A stretch of DNA of 10,849 nucleotides. Origin: an archaeon. Its GTDB lineage: Archaea > Asgardarchaeota > Hermodarchaeia > Hermodarchaeales > Hermodarchaeaceae. Numbering within the stretch: the first letter of the stretch is position 1; every line of letters begins with the position of its first letter. The notes under the pieces are model-generated. The model saw only the letters and a list, made by a program, of their open reading frames with translations. It was not told where the DNA came from and did not search any database. The stretch spans positions 1 to 10,849 of the forward strand of contig JABXGV010000253.1 of NCBI GenBank assembly GCA_016550485.1, read 5' to 3'. Made by a program: the position numbers and the translations under genes. This document shows, piece by piece, positions 6,185 through 10,849 of the stretch.

Positions 6185-7870
6185 GTGACCTGTAAGTGGT
6201 TTGCCTTAACCAAAGCTGAGTACCTCGTCTTGACCTCCTCTCTGCGCCCGCGCCGGGCTCTCTGGATGAGCCTTCTGCTCGTCTTTGGTATCTTCTGGGC
6301 GATTTTCCTCGCGCCGCTACTAGTCGGGACGATGTTCGATTCCGCGCTCTCCCTGACCATGGTGCGTGCGCTGCTCTTGGTAATGTTCCCTGGGCTTATG
6401 CGCACCGTGATGCTCTTCCTCTTCATGTTGATGCTGCTCATGCCCCTCTCGTATTCGCTCCAAGAGATTAAGATTGGGCAATGGGAGATTTTCTTCTCCA
6501 ACAATGTCTGCACTCGGGATATTCTCATTGGCACCTTTCTCGGGAAGGTTCCTGTCTACGGGCTTATCGTCCTTTTCGTGGCGCCACCCTTACTGGCGGT
6601 GTTCTTGCTGGCGTTCGAGGTCTCGTTGATTGGGCAAGGACTCATCTATGGAACCCTCCTGCTCATGGTGGTCACCACGTTGTGGTTGTCCAACTTTGTC
6701 ACCGCGATGATTCAAGCCAAGCTCGGTGACTCGCCACGGGGTAACGATATCGCCAAGGGATTGGCAATGCTGATTGCCCTCGTAATTATTGGTCCGATGT
6801 ATGGCTTAATGTTCTTCGCACCGCAGCTCTCCTCGCTTCTCGGGCTGAACGTCTTCTTAGTATTTCCTTTCACCTGGCCTGCTGATGTCATCTCGTGGCT
6901 GGCAATTACCTTCAATGGGCTCAACCTCACAGGGGTCCAGATTGCGGCGTTTCAGAGCATTCTCCAATTCGATCTCATGACCAGTGGGCTCCTCTTGATT
7001 ACTTTCAGTGGTGCGTGTCTAGGGATTGGCCTCATCAGTGCGGACCGCATCTTCACGTTTCGAATGGGTGCCCGAACTGAAACCATTACCACTATCCAGG
7101 GTGAGAACTTTCTTCTCCGGAGTATCCGTCGCGCAGTCCCCGGCGCCTTTGGGAGTCTTCTCGTCACTAGCATGAAAGACTTCTTCCGTAAAGCCCAGAA
7201 CCTTTCCAGGATTGCTTATGGCCTCATACTCGCCCTCATCATGCCATTTCTCCTGTCTACCATCGCCACCATCGATGATGTCGACACAAACATAGCCATG
7301 CTCGCCTTAGTGACGGGCGTGGGCATGATCCTCATTGGGAGTATAACTTTCGCGGGAACTGGGTTTCTCGAGAGTAAAGACCAGCTATGGATCATCCAAA
7401 GTGCGCCCCACGGGGCATCCCGCTACGTTAAAGCCCGCCTTGCTCTCGCTTTCCTAGTGCTCCTGCCCCTCACATTCATTCCCGTCCTCCTCACTGCTGT
7501 GCTCAACCAGTTACCCTTCATCGTTTCGTGTGGGCTGCTCATCTATAGCTATGCCATTGGCTGCGGCGCCGCCATGTTTGCGACTGGCCTCACAGCACTC
7601 AATCCCCACTTCGAAGACACCAAGTCACCAGAACACATAATGAATCTAATGATATCCATGATGACGCCTCAATTTCTCATGATGAGCCCCTTCCTGCTTA
7701 TCCTCCTTGGCGCCGCCACCGAGGTGCCCATCAACCGAATCCTCGTGAGTCTCTTTGGGTGGTTCGGGGAAGCCTCTACCTGGGCGATAACCGCGGCCAT
7801 TCCCTTGCTGGTCGTCAGCGGGCTCATGGTGTTGTTGGGCACCCGGTGGCTGGGACAACCCGAGTACTAG
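6185..7870 (+). CDS. ABC-2 type permease, fused two-half form
   Basis: 561 residues with about 12 or 13 hydrophobic segments in two groups: roughly 27-52, 60-90, 123-145, 150-174, 188-214, 222-245 and 264-286, then 342-362, 370-395, 417-439, 444-470, 488-512 and 530-553. A polar cytoplasmic stretch of about 55 residues (286-340, containing RMGARTETITTIQGEN and KDFFRKAQNLSRI) separates the halves. This is about twice the size of a simple ABC-2 permease, so one chain may supply both membrane halves, paired with two copies of the ATPase. The GTG start is 3 bases after the ATPase stop, with GGAGG at 6171-6175, so the two genes are one operon and probably coupled. There is no extra domain that hints at the cargo. 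The family call rests on context and topology more than on sharp motifs. Confidence 0.85.
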   Translation: MTCKWFALTKAEYLVLTSSLRPRRALWMSLLLVFGIFWAIFLAPLLVGTMFDSALSLTMVRALLLVMFPGLMRTVMLFLFMLMLLMPLSYSLQEIKIGQWEIFFSNNVCTRDILIGTFLGKVPVYGLIVLFVAPPLLAVFLLAFEVSLIGQGLIYGTLLLMVVTTLWLSNFVTAMIQAKLGDSPRGNDIAKGLAMLIALVIIGPMYGLMFFAPQLSSLLGLNVFLVFPFTWPADVISWLAITFNGLNLTGVQIAAFQSILQFDLMTSGLLLITFSGACLGIGLISADRIFTFRMGARTETITTIQGENFLLRSIRRAVPGAFGSLLVTSMKDFFRKAQNLSRIAYGLILALIMPFLLSTIATIDDVDTNIAMLALVTGVGMILIGSITFAGTGFLESKDQLWIIQSAPHGASRYVKARLALAFLVLLPLTFIPVLLTAVLNQLPFIVSCGLLIYSYAIGCGAAMFATGLTALNPHFEDTKSPEHIMNLMISMMTPQFLMMSPFLLILLGAATEVPINRILVSLFGWFGEASTWAITAAIPLLVVSGLMVLLGTRWLGQPEY

Positions 7871-7900
7871 AAAAATGGCACACTGAACCTGATATCAGAC

Positions 7901-7908
7901 TTATATAC
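7901..7908 (+). promoter_or_regulatory. TATA box for the 545-residue membrane protein gene
   Basis: TTATATAC lies about 45 bases before the ATG at 7949. A start of transcription near 7930 would leave a leader of about 20 bases carrying GGAGAG (7936-7941) 7 bases from the ATG. This separates the gene from the ABC operon, whose end is 30 bases upstream, although I see no clear terminator between them. Confidence 0.55.
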
Positions 7909-7948
7909 AAAAAATAGGGAAGAGTAACCAGCGTAGGAGAGAAGCTCT

Positions 7949-9586
7949 ATGCCTAAATCAGATACCAGCAAGACAAAAGCTAAAGTAAGAGTGTTTCGTG
8001 ACTACTGGTCAAACCGGCTTCTCCTTGGTCGAAATCATTCAGAGGAGGATCCTGCCTTTGACCAAATTGGTGGAGTCCCATTTCCAAGGCTCATAATACG
8101 CACTATACTCCTGGCTGTTGTGCTGATACCTCTTTATTGGATTGTGTTTAACCAATCGAGAGCTCTGCAAATAAGCTGTATTCTCGTTATCCTATTCGTT
8201 GCAGACGTACCTCAACTTATTGGGTGGATTCTAACAAGGCACACATATACCCCGAAAGAAAGAGACATCGAATTGCCTAAATTTGACGACATTGAGAAAA
8301 GAGAAAAACGGTTGGAAATGCGAGCACTGAAGGTTATCGTGAAAAAGCAAAAATCTTGGGAAGGGCTCAAGAATCCAGAAAAAGCACGGGAGGACTATCC
8401 TCTAGTTACTACCCGATCAGTAACCATGCTAGAGAAACTAGCAAAGATACCAGATGAGATACCTAAGGGAGAAAAAGCACTTAATGCATTTGGAAGGGTA
8501 CGTCGTGTCTTCGTTATAGCCCTGCTTATATGGGGCGCGTTATGGGTCTATTTCCCAAAAATCCTGTTTTATCTAATTTACAACCCAGCAGGATTAACAC
8601 TCACAACTATAATGTTAATACTAACTAATACTCAGAACCTGATGTGCTTACTCCTGATGCTTGTTTTGTCCGGTTTTTTTGGGCTAGTGCTTTATGAAAG
8701 ACTATTCATAGATGTGTTCTTAACTAGAGCGCACGCTTTTCAGCACTCTAAATTGATGGAATCCGTTGCGTACATCAAACTGGCTCTTCAAATCATCATC
8801 CTATTTCTTGCTATTGGACCAATAAGCCTGATTATTCTCGATATTACCTTTAATCTCTTTACAGAGGTAATTCCTCTTTGGGCTCTTGCCTATCTACTCC
8901 TCGACTATCTTGTGTTTTATCTAGCTCTTTTTGCGATATATGATTTCATTGAATCCTTAGAAACCAAACCACAAAGTATTGGATCTCACATCTACTTCTA
9001 CTGGGATGATGATAGCCTAGGGCCTGACAAGAGAAAAGCAAGTAAGAAGCCACGAACTACCCCTTACTATTATTCGACAGACAAACCTGACTGGGTTGGG
9101 CCTGGGCTCTTTTGGGTAATCCGCTATCTCTTCTATTGGGGGCTTGAATGGACTCTACCAGTTCCCCATCCCGATATAGAACGGATAGAGTTATGGGTAG
9201 GTGCGAGAGATGGTAAACTCAAGTGGATTGTCAGCGACTACCATTACCGCGAATTATGGTATAAAGTGAAGGGATTACCGGGCGAAAAAGAATCAGCGAA
9301 AAGTGAAGGTTCACCGAAGGCAAAAGTAAAGAAGAAAGAGAAAATCTATGTCTACTTCACTCCGATTTTTCACACGCCTATTCCAATAGTAGAAACTGGT
9401 ATTGAAGCAAGGAGGCTAACTCCAGAAAAAGTCGATTCTCGAGAAGGCGAGATTCGTAAGTGGGTTCAAGACCCGATTGTTGCAGTGCGAATCAACCAGC
9501 TCCCATGGAATAAATGGAGATATCCACGTGGTGTAAAAAGCCCCGCGTACCAAATCTCAGCTGGTCCATCCGATAGCGTTACTTAG
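7949..9586 (+). CDS. Polytopic membrane protein of unknown family with large cytoplasmic tail
   Basis: 545 residues that I do not recognise. A basic N-terminus (1-47) is followed by two helices (48-68, 74-95), a highly charged segment (99-180) that may form a coiled coil and contains EKREKRLEMRALKVIVKKQK, then about four or five more helices (187-208, 216-248 as one or two, 273-299, 308-332). The last 210 residues are soluble and aromatic-rich: IYFYWDDD (348-355), DWVGPGLFWVIRYLFYWGLE (381-400), PHPDIERIELWVGARDGKLK (406-425) and a Lys-rich linker (441-466). By charge, the central segment and the tail are probably cytoplasmic. Lysine is mostly AAA, and ATA and TTA are common, unlike the C-ending codons of the UPF0182 gene, so recent acquisition or weak codon selection is possible. 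Good ribosome binding site (GGAGAG, 7936-7941) and its own promoter. Confidence 0.8.
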   Translation: MPKSDTSKTKAKVRVFRDYWSNRLLLGRNHSEEDPAFDQIGGVPFPRLIIRTILLAVVLIPLYWIVFNQSRALQISCILVILFVADVPQLIGWILTRHTYTPKERDIELPKFDDIEKREKRLEMRALKVIVKKQKSWEGLKNPEKAREDYPLVTTRSVTMLEKLAKIPDEIPKGEKALNAFGRVRRVFVIALLIWGALWVYFPKILFYLIYNPAGLTLTTIMLILTNTQNLMCLLLMLVLSGFFGLVLYERLFIDVFLTRAHAFQHSKLMESVAYIKLALQIIILFLAIGPISLIILDITFNLFTEVIPLWALAYLLLDYLVFYLALFAIYDFIESLETKPQSIGSHIYFYWDDDSLGPDKRKASKKPRTTPYYYSTDKPDWVGPGLFWVIRYLFYWGLEWTLPVPHPDIERIELWVGARDGKLKWIVSDYHYRELWYKVKGLPGEKESAKSEGSPKAKVKKKEKIYVYFTPIFHTPIPIVETGIEARRLTPEKVDSREGEIRKWVQDPIVAVRINQLPWNKWRYPRGVKSPAYQISAGPSDSVT

Positions 9587-9697
9587 CAATCTGTTACCGT
9601 GTAGGTCTGAGCATGAACACAAGATTCTATCGTTGACATTGGGTGTTGAATTATCCCATAATGCTTTTCAACTCTTACGATTTAATGTGGTTAGACT

Positions 9698-9702
9698 GGA
9701 GG
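9698..9702 (+). promoter_or_regulatory. Ribosome binding site deciding the start at 9709
   Basis: GGAGG stands 6 bases before the ATG at 9709, which opens directly into a signal peptide. This supports 9709 over later in-frame starts. The rest of the 122-base gap upstream has no clear terminator. A weak TATA-like GAATTAT (9648-9654) is the best promoter candidate. Confidence 0.6.
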
Positions 9703-9708
9703 GTTAGT

Positions 9709-10849
9709 ATGACCTTGAAGTGGAAACTATACCTGTTCAACATCTTCGTTATCTGGCTTTTCCTAGCATCGAACACAGCATTTTGCTGTGCGTTTCCCAC
9801 GCAATCGTTGAATGCTTCTCAGCTCGATAGAGGTCTACACCATCAGAAGACCTATCTTCCATCCGCAGGTGGAATCGCGTCTTTGTCTACTCCTGCTTTG
9901 CCGAGCCCCGGCGTCCTCCATAATGCTTCCAGATTGGCGGCGCTCGCTGGTAGTGAAGTGTGCTTCTACGGGTCGGGTGAACATGATAGTATTCGTAGCT
10001 TGGTTGGCTATGTGGATGCCGTGGTGCTGCAGCATGCCCTCTATAGCAGCGGTGCAGGGATTCTGGATAACGTGGTTTACCTAGCTGAGCATGGTGTCAA
10101 GGTAATTCTCGATGTGGCGTGGTGGGATGTGTGGCCCTTTTACACCTATGGGTGTAGTGGCTGGCGCGATTTAGACTGGGATAGCCTGGAATACGGGCTA
10201 AATGCTACTTGGTGGGTCAAACACCGAATTGACCAGCTCTTTGAGACAATCGATCCCATGTACGTGTGGGCGATAACTCTCAGCGAGGAGGAGCCTGCCT
10301 TGGGCACGCCCTCAGGGTACAGTACCCCCTTTGCCCTGGCGGCTTACTATATGAACTACTTCTATGACTGGTTCAAAGAAGCCTATCCCGGCGTGCTCAT
10401 GTTTCAGTGGCCCTCGCCCGCAGAGTTCCTCACGAAACAGGATGAATATGGCTACTATGTCCAAGCCGATGGCATCGCCTACGATAATTATGATAAAAAC
10501 TTGACTGCTATCCGCGAAATCGCACGAGATTTAAAGGCTCAGTATCCTGACAAACCCTTACTCTTTCTCACGGCTGCCACGGATTATCTGGGGTGGTCGA
10601 CTCCGCATCCTCCCGTTTACACGAAGGCAGCATTACTTGCCGTTGCTGAATACGCCGACATCGTGGGGTTCTTCTGTTACGGTTCCGGAGGGCTGGAAGG
10701 CTGGCGTGACCCAGACCACCAGTACCGACTAGCTCTCGAACTCTGTAACCAGACACGATTTCATGATTTCAACACCGTCTACGCAGATACCGCCTGGTTT
10801 CAAAGTATCCATAATGACAGCGTCACCGAATCGACGGCGAAGTGGTACC
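9709..10849 (+). CDS. Secreted (beta/alpha)8-barrel protein, glycoside-hydrolase-like, cut off by window end
   Basis: 380 residues are visible and the frame is still open at the right edge. An N-terminal signal peptide or anchor (about 1-29: charged start, then FNIFVIWLFLASNTAF) predicts export. Eight hydrophobic strands follow at barrel spacing: 82-90, 102-110, 129-139 (GVKVILDVAWW), 185-196 (YVWAITLSEEEP), 228-237 (GVLMFQWPSP), 253-262 (ADGIAYDNYD), 283-292 (PLLFLTAATD) and 316-327 (ADIVGFFCYGSG). The three Glu at 193-195, at the end of the fourth strand, sit where clan GH-A glycosidases carry their acid/base. The seventh strand has no Glu, the usual nucleophile, only D292. The Trp- and Tyr-rich strand ends suit carbohydrate binding. 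Six sequons (N35, N72, N165, N264, N347, N369) suit an extracellular protein. The fold is well supported; the enzymatic activity is a guess, and it could also be a noncatalytic binding barrel. Confidence 0.75.
   Translation, partial: MTLKWKLYLFNIFVIWLFLASNTAFCCAFPTQSLNASQLDRGLHHQKTYLPSAGGIASLSTPALPSPGVLHNASRLAALAGSEVCFYGSGEHDSIRSLVGYVDAVVLQHALYSSGAGILDNVVYLAEHGVKVILDVAWWDVWPFYTYGCSGWRDLDWDSLEYGLNATWWVKHRIDQLFETIDPMYVWAITLSEEEPALGTPSGYSTPFALAAYYMNYFYDWFKEAYPGVLMFQWPSPAEFLTKQDEYGYYVQADGIAYDNYDKNLTAIREIARDLKAQYPDKPLLFLTAATDYLGWSTPHPPVYTKAALLAVAEYADIVGFFCYGSGGLEGWRDPDHQYRLALELCNQTRFHDFNTVYADTAWFQSIHNDSVTESTAKWY

Noticed and set aside
9633..9661. TTGACA followed 18 bases later by CATAAT, resembling a bacterial promoter
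   Set aside because: The rest of the window has archaeal-type promoters, so this match is probably chance. It would matter only if the contig proved bacterial.
9812..10084. Plus-strand open frame of 90 codons near the right end
   Set aside because: It is out of frame with the longer signal-peptide-bearing gene that opens at 9709 and stays open to the window end.

Overview
This 10.8 kb window probably comes from an archaeon; that is an inference, not proof. The support is promoter architecture: AT-rich TATA-like boxes lie about 22 to 30 bases before several starts, and some genes begin with GTG and no ribosome binding site, as expected of leaderless transcripts. Other genes have good GGAGG-type sites. 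There are no rRNA or tRNA genes, CRISPR arrays or transposases that I can see. An environmental, possibly Asgard-type, archaeal genome would fit, but no marker gene here fixes the lineage.

Layout. Positions 1-589 (minus strand) hold protein-like pieces in shifting frames, best read as a decayed or badly frameshifted gene that runs off the left edge. Next, on the plus strand, comes a large seven-helix membrane protein of the UPF0182 family (598-3546), closed by a hairpin-plus-T-run terminator, then a small HEAT-repeat protein (3702-4223). Facing it on the minus strand is a two-gene operon, a six-helix membrane protein (4651-5289) and a winged-helix regulator (4322-4654), joined by an ATGA overlap. 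Divergent from that operon is an ABC exporter pair, an ATPase (5399-6181) and a 561-residue permease (6185-7870). Then follow a 545-residue membrane protein I do not recognise (7949-9586), with more AT-rich codons, and the first 380 codons of a secreted (beta/alpha)8-barrel protein (9709 to the right edge).

How the parts fit. The clearest regulatory unit is at the centre. The intergenic region between the minus-strand operon and the ABC genes is a dyad of four tandem TTTG-N5-CAAA-like sites spaced exactly 17 bp apart. The outer two sites coincide with mirror-image TATA boxes, one for each transcription direction. The simplest reading is that the winged-helix protein binds here and controls its own operon and the exporter together, a ligand-responsive or stress-responsive transport module. 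The UPF0182 protein and the barrel protein both carry many N-glycosylation sequons in regions predicted to be outside the cell, so much of the window appears devoted to the cell envelope.
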